Part shown: piece after piece, positions 23,124 to 34,421 of the stretch
Numbering within the stretch: position 1 is the first letter of the stretch
Layout: each line of letters starts with the position of its first letter
DNA from: Cyprinodon diabolis
Taxonomy: Eukaryota > Chordata > Actinopteri > Cyprinodontiformes > Cyprinodontidae
Assembly: GCA_030533445.1 (NCBI GenBank)
Contig: CM060069.1
Span: 7,752,424-7,816,423 of the forward strand
Length of the DNA: 64,000 bases
Direction of reading: 5' to 3'
Made by a program: the position numbers and the translations under genes
Notes under the pieces: model-generated
What the model saw: the letters and a program-made list of their open reading frames with translations, nothing else
Database searches by the model: none
Told to the model about the DNA's origin: nothing

Positions 23124-23728
23124 GCTCTGTTAGAAAATCTGGGCTGCATCCTCCAAGGACGCGGTCTACCTAGACTGGATCCTTCGAAGTCCGTGAAAAT
23201 AAGGAGACCGGAACTGTTTTGGCTGTGAATTCGAACAGGTCTACCCTTCAGCGGGTTTTTCCGCCGTATGCTCTGTTGCTTAGCAACCGTTGACACACAA
23301 AGCAGGAAAAGAATGAAAACCAAAGTTTTCAAAACTGTATGTTTAATTATTTTTTATTGTAAAGTGAACAAAGACTCCTGAGAATCCAGAGTGGAATAAA
23401 GGTTCCAACCACAGGGAGCAGGAAGAAACAAAAGCAAATGTAATGATAGAAACCTTAGTCAGTTAAATAACATGCTGCTTCCATTTTACACATCTGTGAT
23501 GTTGCTGCTATTTTCGAATAGTGCTTGGTCTCGCAATGAATCCTGGGTAAACCAAGGATAGCGAGGTTGCATCGGACCCGTCCTTCAAATCAGGCAAAAA
23601 GAAGGACGCATTTTAAGGTCGCATAACAAGGACTCTTGAAATCCGACCAGACCTCGGCGCCGTGCTATGACGTAATCGTCCTTCAAATCTGGCCTTCTAA
23701 GGACGCATCCTAGGTTTTCGAACAGAGC
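23124..23728. mobile_element. Second MITE nested in the hAT insertion
   Basis: Inverted ends: GCTCTGTTAGAAAATCTGGG on the left and (complement) GCTCTGTTCGAAAACCTAGG on the right, each followed by a GCATCCTCCAAGGACGC or ATGCGTCCTTAGAA variant. The target duplication is not clear. Confidence 0.5.
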
Positions 23729-24199
23729 ACATGTCTTCACTCCTGTTTGTGGACCTCAAGGGACCTCCTCTGGACAAATTCGACCCAGTTGCATTCGTCA
23801 GAAACTGGATTAAAGCGGGACATATGCGTGTGTGTGTGAAAGAGAGAGACAGACAGAGAGACAGAGACAGACAGACAGTCTTTGTGCATGTGTGTGTTTT
23901 CATAGACTGACTGTCTGTTCAGGATCTTGCCCGCTCCACCAGATTCACAGAAAACTTCATCCACCAAGCTGTCAGGAAGCTAAACTCTCTCCCCACAGCC
24001 AGATCTTTCAGGCTGTCAGGAAGCTGACCCCCCCCCCTCAAAAAAAAAATAATCCCGGACAAACTGTCTCCTGCACTACTATTAATACTACATTTATTTA
24101 CTGTTCTGTTACAAATATATTTTACATAATTTGTAATAATAATAATATTTTTATCTGCTGCCATTACCATCTGCTTTTTTGCACTAGCAGAAATTTTGT

Positions 24200-24400
24200 A
24201 TATTTTATACTATTTTACATTTTATATTTTTTATTTTGAAATTGAATGTTTACATTTTAGTATTAGGAACTGATCTTATCTGTTGTGCCTGTGCACTTTA
24301 TCTGTTTCACTGTTGGTGAATGAGAAACATCCTCTTGAGTCCTTGTATGTCTGGTGAATGTAAAGAATTGACATTAAAGCTGACTTTGACTTTGAAATGT
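24200..24400 (+). repeat. LINE-like 3' tail ending in CTTTGA repeats
   Basis: ATTGACATTAAAGCTGACTT followed by TGACTTTGA is a typical fish LINE 3' end. It lies at the right side of the hAT-type insertion. Confidence 0.5.
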
Positions 24401-24505
24401 TATAGGCCTACTGCATATTGAGAAAATTTAGATCGGTATTGCGCAACAATTGGGAGACAGAGACCCCCCCAAATATTGACAGGTATTTCGCACACTGCCT
24501 GTAAC

Positions 24506-25158
24506 CGCTGGAGGACTGCATCAAGGTTGCATAGATGTTCTTCATCAGTGGCTCCAGTGCACAAAATGTCATCGAGGTAGCATTGTACACCAGGGAGACC
24601 ACTGAGGATCTGGTCCATGGCACCCTGAAAATGGGCCGGGGCTGACTTGATGCCGAAAGGCAGCCGACAGTATCTGAACAGGCCCTTTTGTGTTGTTATA
24701 GTGAGGAGTTCTCGGGAGTCTTCTTCGACTCACATCTGCAAGTAGGCCTGATTTAAATCTATTTTGCTAAACTTCTGTCCATGACTCAGTCCAGCAAAAA
24801 GATCATCGATGTGGGGGAGAGGATATTGTTCAGGAGCAAGCACAGGATTTAGCGTCACCTTGAAATCTCTGCAGATACGGATGTCCCCATTTCTTTTAGA
24901 CACAGGGACAATAGGCGTAGCCCACTCACTAATAGCAACTGGCTCCAGCACGCCACTAGTGACGAGGGTGTCCAGTTCAGCTTCCACCTTTGAGCGTATG
25001 GCATATGGCACCAATCTGGCTTTAAGAAATTTCGGTCTCGCCTCTGCTTTAAGACTAAGCTTAACAGTGATGTCTTTCATGAGGCCTAGCTCGCTTTTGA
25101 AGACATCTTGGTGCCTCTGTAAAAGAGCTGCTAGCTCACTGGAGCTTGGAGACAGCAT
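24506..25158 (-). pseudogene. Gypsy reverse transcriptase segment
   Basis: The frame runs from 25158 with RT landmarks: LDTLVTSGVLEPV, SEWATPIVPVSKRNGDIRIC, QYPLPHIDDLFAGL and FSKIDLNQAYLQM (catalytic D), then LPFGIKSAPAHFQ and CYLDDIL (the YxDD box). One TGA at 24730-24732 interrupts it. It is cut at 24506 by a hAT-type insertion, after which the frame resumes at 22795 with GLRVRKDKCDFFKPSVGYLG. Confidence 0.9.
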
Positions 25159-25199
25159 CTTGACTGTTTGCCAATTTAGTTTTAGGTTCTCTAACCAGA

Positions 25200-26350
25200 C
25201 CGGTGTTAATTTCGTCAGCTTTTTTAAATTTAGTCTTAGTCTTAGTCACATTGACAAAAATCAATTTTAGTCTTAGTCATATTTAGTCATTGCCTTCCCG
25301 ATTTAGTTTTAGTTTTAGTCTTAGTCTAAATGACGAAAATCAATTTTAATCTTAGTCCAGTTTTAGTCAACACTGTAAATAATAGAACTTTTCCACACAC
25401 TGCTTTTTTAAACATATATATCACACTGTACAGAATAAAACTTCACCACACACTGCTTCTCTTTTTCTCTATTTTATTTATATAACACTGTGCAGAATAG
25501 AACTTCACACACTGATTCTCTTTTTCTCTATTTTATTTATATAACACTGTGCAGAATAGAACTTCACACACTGATTCTCTTTTTAACATATATCACACTG
25601 TAAACATTAAACCTTTTGTCAGCTTGTTTCATCATATCCATAAAGTCTTCATCCTCAATGGTCCCTGCAGTGAGGCCAGAACGCCCAATCCACTTTGCCA
25701 TTGAGTTCTCCAGGGCTTTCTGCTCTTTGGCGTCAGGGGTGGGGGTGCATCTCTGCAACAGACTTTCCTTCCTACCCCAACCTCTGATTTGGCTGTGGTG
25801 TCACTGTGTCAGGTATCTAGTTGGGAGGAAGAAATTTAAACAATTAATATCCAGTTTATCAGTAGAACATCTTTCTTCTATGACAGAGAGACAGACAGAC
25901 ACAGGCACAGGAAGGCACACACACATACAGCCAGATGCATGCGCGCCCGCGCACACACATATACATTCACATGCATGCACCCATGCACGCACTAACACAC
26001 CCATTCCCGCTACTACAGGCCCACCCGTTCCTTACCGTCTTCCATTTGTCAGCTGTTGGCTCCTCAGATGTCGCTTGATTTTCGCTGTGTTCTTCCCTGC
26101 CAATTTGAAGCTGCAGACTCTTTGGTGGCGTCCTTCCTCCGGTGTTTTCGTTTTGCGTTGTAAACTAAATGGCTCCATACATCCAGGCGTTGTTTAACAA
26201 ACCACATACCAGTATCCGCAATGACTGCGAAGTTGAGCTATGAGTATAAGCCCTCTGCTACTACCGACTGAGCGGCACGAGGCACTGTGGGACAGGCGCC
26301 ATGTAGGGACAAACGGCGCAACAACGCGTAATCTTCGATGACGCTCAAGA
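25200..26350 (-). mobile_element. Internally deleted hAT element between Gypsy protease and RT
   Basis: The minus strand carries a hAT transposase N-terminus (26177 leftward: VCSFKLAGKNTAKIKRHLRS, a BED-finger-like segment) ending at a donor-like GTAAGG. Further left, 25758-25610 reads ENSMAKWIGRSGLTAGTIED and FMDMMKQADKRF, as in hAT transposases. The left side is packed with TTTAGTCTTAGTC repeats, the terminal region of a known type of fish hAT, beginning GGTGTTAATTTCGTCAGC. (CA)n sequence lies at 25914-25990. Part of the Gypsy protease/RT linker is missing, so the exact right end and target duplication are unclear. Confidence 0.6.
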
Positions 26351-26490
26351 CAGTGACATCAATCATACCATCCATGGGAACTGGTTCGCCAAAGTAAGTT
26401 TTAAATTTAGTGTTGGATGGTCTCAAAGCCAAGTGTTGTAGGTGACTCTTATACACCCTTTTAGAGACAATGGATGCTTTGGATCCAACG

Positions 26491-27476
26491 TCAACCTTCC
26501 TTTTTTTCAGGGTGTCCTTCTAGCAGGGGTCTTGCCCAGTAACCCTCATCATCGGCATCCACTTTATTTATTTTCAGTGTATGTACATTCACCTCCAACT
26601 CATCATCCGACTCACTAGACCGTTCATCTTGTTTTACTGTATGAACTGGCCTTTTTTTCTTCCCTTTTCTGTAGCCCTGTCTGTTTTCAAACATTTTGTC
26701 ATTCTCTTTTTTGGTCATTTTGACAGCATTTCTTTTACTTTGGCTGGCCCACTCTATGTGCCCCTGTTTCCCGCAACGGTGGCAATCCATATCCTTACAT
26801 CTGCATGCTGTTGCTAGGTGACCCATCCTGCCACAACGGTAACATGGTCCCTGCATGTTCACTATGTCTGAGCCCGCTGCATGTACGTTGGCAGTGGCGT
26901 GTAGCTGTTGAGCTTCTTTCGCTGCCATCTCCATAGAGAGACTAATGCTGATGGCTTTGTCCAATGTTAAATTCTTAGTGGCTAGCAATCTATTTTGCTC
27001 TGCTTCATCTTAAAGGACGCACACTAGCCTTTCTCTCCACGTGTCATTTAGAACTTTAGTGAATTCGCAATGTTCCGCCAATTTTCTCAGTGCCGCAACA
27101 AACAAGGACACCGACTCTCCTTCTTCTTGATCACGTTTATGAAACCTGAACCTCTCAGCGATCAATAATGGCTTGGTGAAAAATGGTCTGCCAGAATCTT
27201 CACTATTTCAGCATATGTCTTTTCCCCAGGCTTTGTGGGTTGAAGTAAGTCACGTAATAGATTGAAAGTTTTAGGTCCCATCACAGCCAGGAAAGTGGGC
27301 ACAATTTTGTGTTTAGCAATGCCGTTAGCCTGGACAAAGTCATCAAAACGTATGAGCTCAATTGTTCAACATTTTCGTCAAAAAGGGACAATATTACCAA
27401 AAACTCCCGCCATTGTTGGGGTTGTTTCCCTTACTTCAGGTTGATTCGGTCTGCTCGTGTTAGCACTGGGCTCCAT
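26491..27476 (-). pseudogene. Gypsy gag remnant with two CCHC knuckles
   Basis: Start ATG at 27476 (MEPSANTSRPNQPEV). The capsid-like part reads FVQANGIAKHKIVPTFLAVM and LRKLAEHCEFTKVLNDTWRE, but needs frame changes near 27385 and 27175 and passes a stop near 27010. The right half is open for 165 codons and contains CYRCGRMGHLATAC and CHRCGKQGH, two nucleocapsid zinc knuckles (the second knuckle has lost its last cysteine). Confidence 0.8.
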
Positions 27477-27632
27477 GAGCTGCTCAGCATTGGGTTGCTC
27501 TGGCTTCGGGGCGCCAAATATTTCCTCCTCGGAAGATGAATTGGAGAACATAATCCAGCATCCTCTCCCCGTAAAAGGCGGTGAATGTCCTGTAACTTGC
27601 CGGCGTAGATTCGTACTATCCTCGTCGCCACT

Positions 27633-27803
27633 TGTTATATTTTAGCCAACTTCAAAAAGGTAATAACGGCTCAGGAGGCAGGAGTATGCTCGAACGTACC
27701 TTTACTTAGCTTCACAGGCTAACAAAACCATATATCCGGGTTACCCATTCTTCCCAGATAAACTACAGTAAGCATGGGAGGACATTCCTAGCAAAACATA
27801 ACA
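27633..27803 (-). repeat. 5' LTR of the Gypsy element
   Basis: 171 bp, about seven differences from the copy at 20324-20494. Directly followed, in the element's direction, by the likely primer-binding region and gag. Confidence 0.93.
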
Positions 27804-27808
27804 ATTAA

Positions 27809-29638
27809 TAATAAGCATTGGCCACTAGATGTAAAGAAAAAGTGTCTTTCTTTTGCTAAGTTTTGACAACCTTCCCCCCTATTTTCTATGCATACTGTTT
27901 TGTTTTGGGCACATTTTTGAAAATGAAAGAAACCATTTGACACATTTGTTAAAGGGCTGAATATAAAGCTCCTGATTATGTTGCTTATCGGAATAGGCTG
28001 ACAAGAATTTCTACATAAATGGTCCTCCAAATTAGCTTTGAAGAAAAAAAACAATTTTCTTTTAAAATGCATATCGGGATATTTCAAAATGTGAGGACCA
28101 TGTTTCTGAAATCAGTGAGAGAAGAAGGGAAAAAAATAAATCTATATGCTGATTGTATTGATGAAATTGCAGTGAAAGAGATTGATTATACAATTGCTTG
28201 GCTGTGCTGAATTGTAAGACATAAAATGCAGTAAATGAATCAGACCATGGCAAAGATGAATGAACTTCCCTGATAAGCAACAGGCTATTCTATCGTATCA
28301 CCAATAGTACTCCCAGAAAATTAATTTGGGAACATTTGTTTATTTATCTTACATTTTCAAGCAAACTTAGGAGCAATAATATTTTGGTAGATTTGTATTG
28401 AAATAGAAGACTTTTCTCTTGAACAGATTTATCCTGCAAAGCTAGGATAAATGTTCAACCCTGGCTATCCAATGTTAAACAAGTAACATTACATAAACTG
28501 CACAACTGTCTCTACTATACAGCTGATGTAGAATTTCTGCTTACCTTGACAGGAGAAGGCTTCACAAACACTTAAAGTCCAAAAGTCTCAGCAAACTTTA
28601 AAGCTAGAAGTAATTCTGCTCTTGGGAGACAGTCAACCAATCACCTACCAACAAGACAAATCTCTGTTGCTCATTTATGCGCAGGTCCATTCTTTACGGT
28701 ACAATGTGTTGAATGTCTTTAATGTTTTATAATCTGAAATAAGTTAGCTCTGCACATCTTAGGGACATTTCTTAGATTTAGGTGGGGCAAGAATGTTGTG
28801 TAATTTTGTTCCACTATTGTTTCAAGCAAAGAACATGTTTTGTAATTGTTAATTTTAAAGACCCCCCCCCATAATTATTTTCTTTCTTAGTTTATTCTTT
28901 TAAATTAAATACAACTTCTCATGTCAGTATTACTTTTCTGTGTGAACTTTTGGCAGAATTTTGGCTTCAGAGTTTACCTACTAAATGTGTATTTAATATA
29001 AAAGTAAAGTACTGTAACATGTTGTCACAGCAAAAGAGAATATATATAAAAAAAAAAAACTCAGTTTCGATTCCTCCTTGTTTCAACCGCTCTGGTGAAG
29101 GTCATACCTAGAGTTTTTTATGCTCTCCAACCACAAAACAAGTTGTCACAAAACAACAACCTTTTTTTTTTACTGCAAATAAACTCAATCAGAACCAGTT
29201 TCCATTTTTTAAGCACATGCTCTCACTTAATTCTCCACATATTGTAACCGTGAGCAATTAAACAGAGGGCACTACAAAATCATTTCAGATGCAAACAGAT
29301 TTTTCCTTTTTTGTTTGCTCTTCTTTTACATCACCAGTTTTGGGTTATTGCTGTAATCAATAACCTTACAGCAAAATGGGTCTTAAAATGTCAGAACTAT
29401 TGAAGGATTGATCTATATGCAGGCAAGCAGAAAGGGGCGGAATGTTGAGTTAAAAAGTATTTAATAAAGTAAATGAACTTACACAAGTGGTCTGAAGACC
29501 CATGTAGCAAAACTGTGTGGGCTGTTGGCTTTACAGTGAAATGAAACATTGCAACCAGTATTGACTCATGAAAGGTGAGATAAAACACCAGAGTGAAGTT
29601 GGTTGCCCACGTTCTTCAAATAAAAATGGTGTCAAACA
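27809..29638. other. AT-rich stretch between two LTR elements
   Basis: Small open frames exist (for example 28019-28210 plus and 27788-28087 minus), but nothing with a recognisable domain. Homopolymer runs occur at 28860, 29050 and 29163. No feature is supported. Confidence 0.35.
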
Positions 29639-29643
29639 TCTGT

Positions 29644-30268
29644 TGTCATGATGGCTTTCAGAGTAAACCCACATGCAGAAAACACCACGGAGTCTGGTTC
29701 AGGCCCGGGACAGACTTCACGAGGGTTCTCTGTAGAGAGGGGACAGTTTGGTTAGCCAGGGGTCTGGGGAAAACTTGACGGGGTCTGATGGAGTTCTGTA
29801 CCTGAAGGTATCCAGACAGACACGATGAGAGAGGGAACCAGTTGGGTCCAGAGTTTGAGGATGCAGCAGAGTGTTCGCAGCAGCAGAGCTTGTCTTCAGA
29901 CTCGAGTGTTTTCTCAGACCTTGTGGGTTTGCCAGAGTTCTCTCCTGAGAACATAGATCAGATCCAGTTTGTGAGTCTTCAGGTTTGGCTCGTGAGGGCA
30001 GGCTGACAGATCTAGGAAGCAGAGAAGACAGAAACAGGTTAACAACAGGTTACTCCTCAGAGTCTCAAAGAAACAGACTAGCAGGCTTGGCTCAGATTCT
30101 GCTAACCATAACTTGGCAACACTCTGGCACTGAAGACAGGTCTGGCTGCTGCTTATGTAGCTGGTCTCCTGATCAGCTGATGATCCTCAGGTGTGCCTGA
30201 AGCTCCTGCTCAGGAGACCTAGGGCGCTCTCTGCTGGAGACAGGTGGCAGAAACTCCAGATCCCAACA
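29644..30268 (-). mobile_element. Solo LTR, family B, reverse orientation
   Basis: 625 bp. On the minus strand it starts TGTTGGGATCTGGAG and ends CATCATGACA. The 5-bp duplication TCTGT flanks it (29639-29643 and 30269-30273). No internal domain is attached. Confidence 0.88.
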
Positions 30269-30474
30269 TCTGTGCTATTTTTTTACAGCAAAATATCAAC
30301 CAATAGTTTTGCTATTTTTTGCAGCATAAACATCCAATGTTGCTTTAATTTCAGGGGATTGATAAAAGTTTAAAACAACCACCCTGTACCTGTTTTTTGT
30401 TTCTTTGTCTGATCTTGCAGTAAAAAAAAATCCATGAAATATGTATCAGGAGCTGAATTTGTTTAGTCCTACTT

Positions 30475-30960
30475 AAATTCATTTCAGTTTATTTCTATAG
30501 CGCCAAATTCACAACACTCATCTGAAAAAACGTTACAGTTCAACCAGATCATCCAGTCAAGTTGATTCAAAGTTTTCTATCTAAGGAAAGCCAGTTGATT
30601 GCATCGACTCATTGACTTGAATGCAATCCCTCACCTAAGCATGCTTGTAGCTTATAGGGAAAACTTCCTTTTATCAGGAAGAAACCTCTAGCAGAACCAG
30701 GCTTAGGGTGAGCGGCCATCCGCTGAGGCCGACTGGGGTTCAAGGAGACAGAAGCAGAGATACAAAAAGCAGCTGTAAAAGGCGGCCCTGTCCAGGAAAC
30801 ACACAGCTAGGCAGACGAGATGTGGCCCAACTCCCATGTCAGAGGATGAAGAGAGCACATCCAGCCAGTCACAGTCAGAGAAACAGGACTACACTGAAAA
30901 ACAGGCCAAGCTCCAATATCTATAAGCAAAGGTGTTGATGGCAGCAGCACAGCTGATGAA
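30475..30960 (-). mobile_element. LINE-type 3' repeat, copy 1
   Basis: TTTCAGTTTATTTCTATAGC, GATTGCATCGACTCATTGAC and AGCGGCCATCCGCTGAGG are shared with the copy at 31405-31765. The TTTATAT..GCGCC/AAGGCACTTTA type head is the complement of a fish LINE tail (compare 44580-44620). Confidence 0.65.
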
Positions 30961-31404
30961 ATGAACTTCCTCTGCAGAGTAGCTGGCAACTCCTATACAG
31001 ATAGGTTGAGGTGATCTAGAAGAGCGGTTTCTCTTCTACATCAAGAGTAAGCTAGGGTGGCTCAAATATCTTATCTGAGAATGTGCTGATTGACTCCTGA
31101 TTAGGTTTTTGCTTCATTGTGTAATTGAATTTAACAAAACAAAAAAAAGTCCTATGGATAATCGCCCTGCACGGTGAGCAGGTGCATCTTAGGATGCTTG
31201 TTGGACAGCAGGGCTGTTACAAATCTGCGAGTTTTATTGTTCTAGAAGACTAGACTGCTTAATAATTTGGACCGTTACATAGTCCTCTTTCTGTAGGATT
31301 ATTTATTTATACACCTGTAGCTATTTGATTTGCTGAATAAGGACATTGCTGTACTTTTTTTAAGGACACTGAAGTTCCATTGAACATATTCCTCTAAATC
31401 AATT

Positions 31405-31765
31405 CAATTCAGTTTATTTATATAGCTGCAATTCACAACACATGTCATCTCAAGGCACTTTATAATTCACCAGATCATCCAGTCAAATTGATTCAAAGTT
31501 TTCTGAGGAAAACCAGTTGATTGCATCGACTTATTGACTCAAATGCAATCCCTCCCACTAAGCATGCTTGTAGCGACAGTGGGGAGGAAAAACTCCCTTT
31601 AAACAGGAAGAAACCTCCAGCAGAACCAGGCTCAGTGTGAGCGGCCATCTGGGGTTCAAGGAGACAGAATCAGAGATATAAAGGCAACTGTAAAAGGCGG
31701 CCCCGTCCAGGAAACACAGTCAGGCAGACGAGCTCCAAGCCAGTAAAACATGGAACAAAGAAAAC
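31405..31765 (-). mobile_element. LINE-type 3' repeat, copy 2
   Basis: Same order of segments as at 30475-30960 (ATTCAGTTTATTTATATAGC, CATCCAGTCAAATTGATTC, CAGGAAGAAACCTCCAGCAG). The two copies are in the same orientation and share most of their length. Confidence 0.7.
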
Positions 31766-32330
31766 TGAATACTCAAAAGAAAACTTAATAGAACCAAGGT
31801 CGTGACAGTGACACGGCCCCACCTCAACCCTGACAAGGACTAAGCAGGAGAAAATGGATGGATGGATGAATAAAAAAGTAGTTTCTAACTCAAGACAGGT
31901 TTTAATTATTAAAGCCTTATTCTTAAGTTTTTGGCGAATGGAATCCAGAACCTTCTTGCTGCAAGACAACAGTGCTACCCACTCCACCATGCAGCCTGTT
32001 ATATGACTAAATTAAATTGAAATCAGATTTGAAAATGTTGCCTTTGCCGTGCTGTTTCCTCTTTTCTGCTCCTGCAGTAGCTGAACCCGCAGGTGAGGCA
32101 GCCTGATCCTTAACATACTATTGCATGGAAAACATTTTCTTTACGACAGATATCTGAAAAGAGAAGAATGCAGAACTTTACATTGTAAGGCAAATGTCTC
32201 ATTTATTTTTTCCAATTGTCTTTGCACTTTAGTTTGAAAGCTGCAACCAACTATGGTGGGGTGCGGCCAGTTTTGCCACAGTTACTTTGAAACAGTAATC
32301 CGACTACTGACTACTTCTTTAAAAAGTAAC
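31766..32330. other. SINE tail remnant and non-coding sequence
   Basis: GACAAGGACTAAGCAGGAG followed by ATGGATGGATGGATGAAT near 31830-31870 is the 3' end of the ATGG-tailed SINE family. The rest is not recognised. Confidence 0.5.
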
Positions 32331-32334
32331 TTAG

Positions 32335-32500
32335 TTAAGTTACTGACAGTGATGGGAGTAACGGCGTTGAAAGTAACGGCGTTACTAACACCATTACCTT
32401 GTTTTAGTAACGAGTAATCTAACTAATTACTTCGACTGTAACTAAAACGAAGTTACCATTGCAGACACCCCGTTACTGCGCGTTACTCAGGTCGCACAAT
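32335..32500. mobile_element. hAT terminal region (GGAGTAACGGCGTT type)
   Basis: CAGTGATGGGAGTAACGGCG, AACGGCGTTACTAACACC and GTTACTGCGCGTTACT are typical of a large fish hAT family. It is likely the left end of the hAT relic whose transposase lies at 33792-37520. AGTAACGCATGGCG near 37672 and a GTTAG/TAACGC-type stretch to 37780 would be the right side. Confidence 0.55.
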
Positions 32501-32904
32501 GAACCTTTTTTCATGATAGGACTCGTGCGCTCCTTGTCATGAGAGAGGGGAGGATGAGAATGGCTGATGTATAGTGAGATTCTGTCTGTCAGTTGGGTAG
32601 GTGGTTGTTTCCACTGGCGGGTGATAACGTACAGCACACACAGAGAGATGGAGAGTGAGGAGGACTCCAGCAGCAAAACAGCGTTTTCCAGATGGAAATA
32701 CTGGTGTTACGTCGAGTTGCGTTTCCCCACGACATACGGTTTCCCCTGCATCTCCGCACAGCGCAGGCGGCATGATTCAACGCGCAAGCGACAGGAAACG
32801 CGCATGCTCGCTAAAGGCGCGCAACAGTCGCCCTGTGCTCGCGCCACAGGAGAACTATGGAGAATGTGAACGATCAAATGATAGCCTACATGGAGAAAGG
32901 GAGA

Positions 32905-33048
32905 AATATGGATGGATGGATGGATGGATGGACCTACTGTATTTTTTATTTTAAACATTATTTGATGGCCTTTGTGGCAGGGATGGAGATCCATATTTTA
33001 TGTCACACACAGAGTATACATCTAGATAGATAGATGGATAGATAGATG
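32905..33048. repeat. GGAT and GATA microsatellites
   Basis: GGATGGATGGATGGATGG at about 32908-32931 and TAGATAGATAGATGGATAGA at about 33020-33048. Confidence 0.85.
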
Positions 33049-34421
33049 TTGCAGTATCTATAACAACCCAAACACACAGGATTTCAGAATTAGACATCCC
33101 CAGTTATTAATTTCATATACTCACCAGATCTGAACGCCCTGTTAAAAAAATTCACATCGCGTTCCCCCCGGCTCCATCATGCTGATTTTCCTTCAGTATG
33201 AGCGCCACAAGCGTCACGTAACTAAGAAACCGTAACAGGATTGGCTGGGTGTTGGACACCACAATCCATTGCTAATGTCTGTGACCTGAAGTAACCCATT
33301 ACCTTTTTACACCGAATTTAAGACGGTGAAATAGAGCCAGTTGAATCTCAGGAGGCTGAAAATATTGAGTTTGAATTTTGAAAGGTTGAACTGAAAAATT
33401 AAACTGAAAAATAAGTATTAAAAATGTAATCACTTTTCACATTCTTGACTCCATGCATTTAACTCTGATTGCATTTATCCGTCTGAATTACTGTTACACT
33501 GAGATTATATTTAACATTTTAATGCACCTGTAGTTGTCCCACATTAGAGCAGCAATGAGATTTACAAAAAATTCAAACCCGTATCCGTATTCATGACTTC
33601 ACTTAGTTGCATTTATGCAAGGAACTGGGGAGTGGGGCAGGTAAACCACTGATTGTACCTCATTAACAGAGGCTTTTCAAACCTCTGGTCTGACCAAAAA
33701 TGGTGACTCTAGCTATAAATATGTGGCCGTGAGGGCGAGTTAAAAATGTTTTTTGGTCTTAAAAAAAACAGCCGCCTCACACTCTAGGATTTCAGTTGCT
33801 CCACTCTAGCAGGCTAGATTTTGCTAAAACTTTGTGGCGCTTGAGTCTATTTCTTCTTGAGTACCAAACCCCCCAGACTGAAGAGACGCTCCACATGAAG
33901 GTCTTCTTTATGTTTGTAAACTGATGCAGGATCTGCAGATCATGGGATGAACTCGGGTAGTTCATGATCTCCTTTTCTGCAGAGTAGGTCTCCTCTGGCT
34001 CTGCCTCAAAATTAAAAAAGTCAATCTCACCTTGGATAACAGGTGTGTTGGCCACACTGGCAGAGCTCTGTATTGGAGGAGCAGTTGCCCTCCATTCTTC
34101 GGTTAGAAGCTGTTTGTCTTGCTCCCTCCTATCGTCATCTCTCAGCCACCTGAGTTTGAATTTTGGGCAGCTCACAGCTGCTAGAAGGCATCGCTGTCCT
34201 GCAGGAGATCACCAAACCAGGTCTTGAACACCTGAAAAATAAAAATACATTTCTATGTTTAGGATACATGCAATAACCTGTGTCTTTGTTTCTCTTTTCA
34301 TTTTTTCTCTTTTGTACTGTGATGTAAATATCCAATTTGTTTGTTTGTTTGTGTGTATTTATTTACTTATTTATTAATTTATTTATTTTTTAATTAAATA
34401 GCACACTGTTGAACATAAAAT

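Larger units (their letters stand above)
22796..24497. mobile_element. hAT-type non-autonomous element inside Gypsy pol
   Basis: 1,702 bp flanked by the 8-bp duplication CCTGTAAC (22788-22795 and 24498-24505). Ends are CTGAGTGCGAAATAC and (complement) CAGTGTGCGAAATAC. Removing it rejoins the reverse transcriptase reading frame. The interior has no transposase, but carries a second MITE (23124-23728), a GAGA-rich microsatellite near 23845 and a LINE-like tail near 24200-24400. Confidence 0.85.
20324..27803 (-). mobile_element. Complete but dead Ty3/Gypsy LTR retrotransposon
   Basis: A 7,480-bp element with two 171-bp LTRs (TGTTAT...ATAACA) and the 5-bp target duplication ATTAA at 20319-20323 and 27804-27808. 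The LTRs differ at about seven positions (about 96% identity). Domain order on the minus strand is gag with two zinc knuckles, protease region, reverse transcriptase, RNase H, integrase, which is the Ty3/Gypsy order. A TGGCGACGAGG stretch just inside the 5' LTR is the likely primer-binding region. Two later insertions (22796-24497 and about 25200-26350) lie within it. Frameshifts, stops and deletions make it non-functional. A Mag-like affiliation is possible but unproven. Confidence 0.92.

Noticed and set aside
23832..24239. 135-codon frame near GAGA repeats
   Set aside because: The start is simple-sequence DNA and the rest low complexity inside a non-autonomous element.
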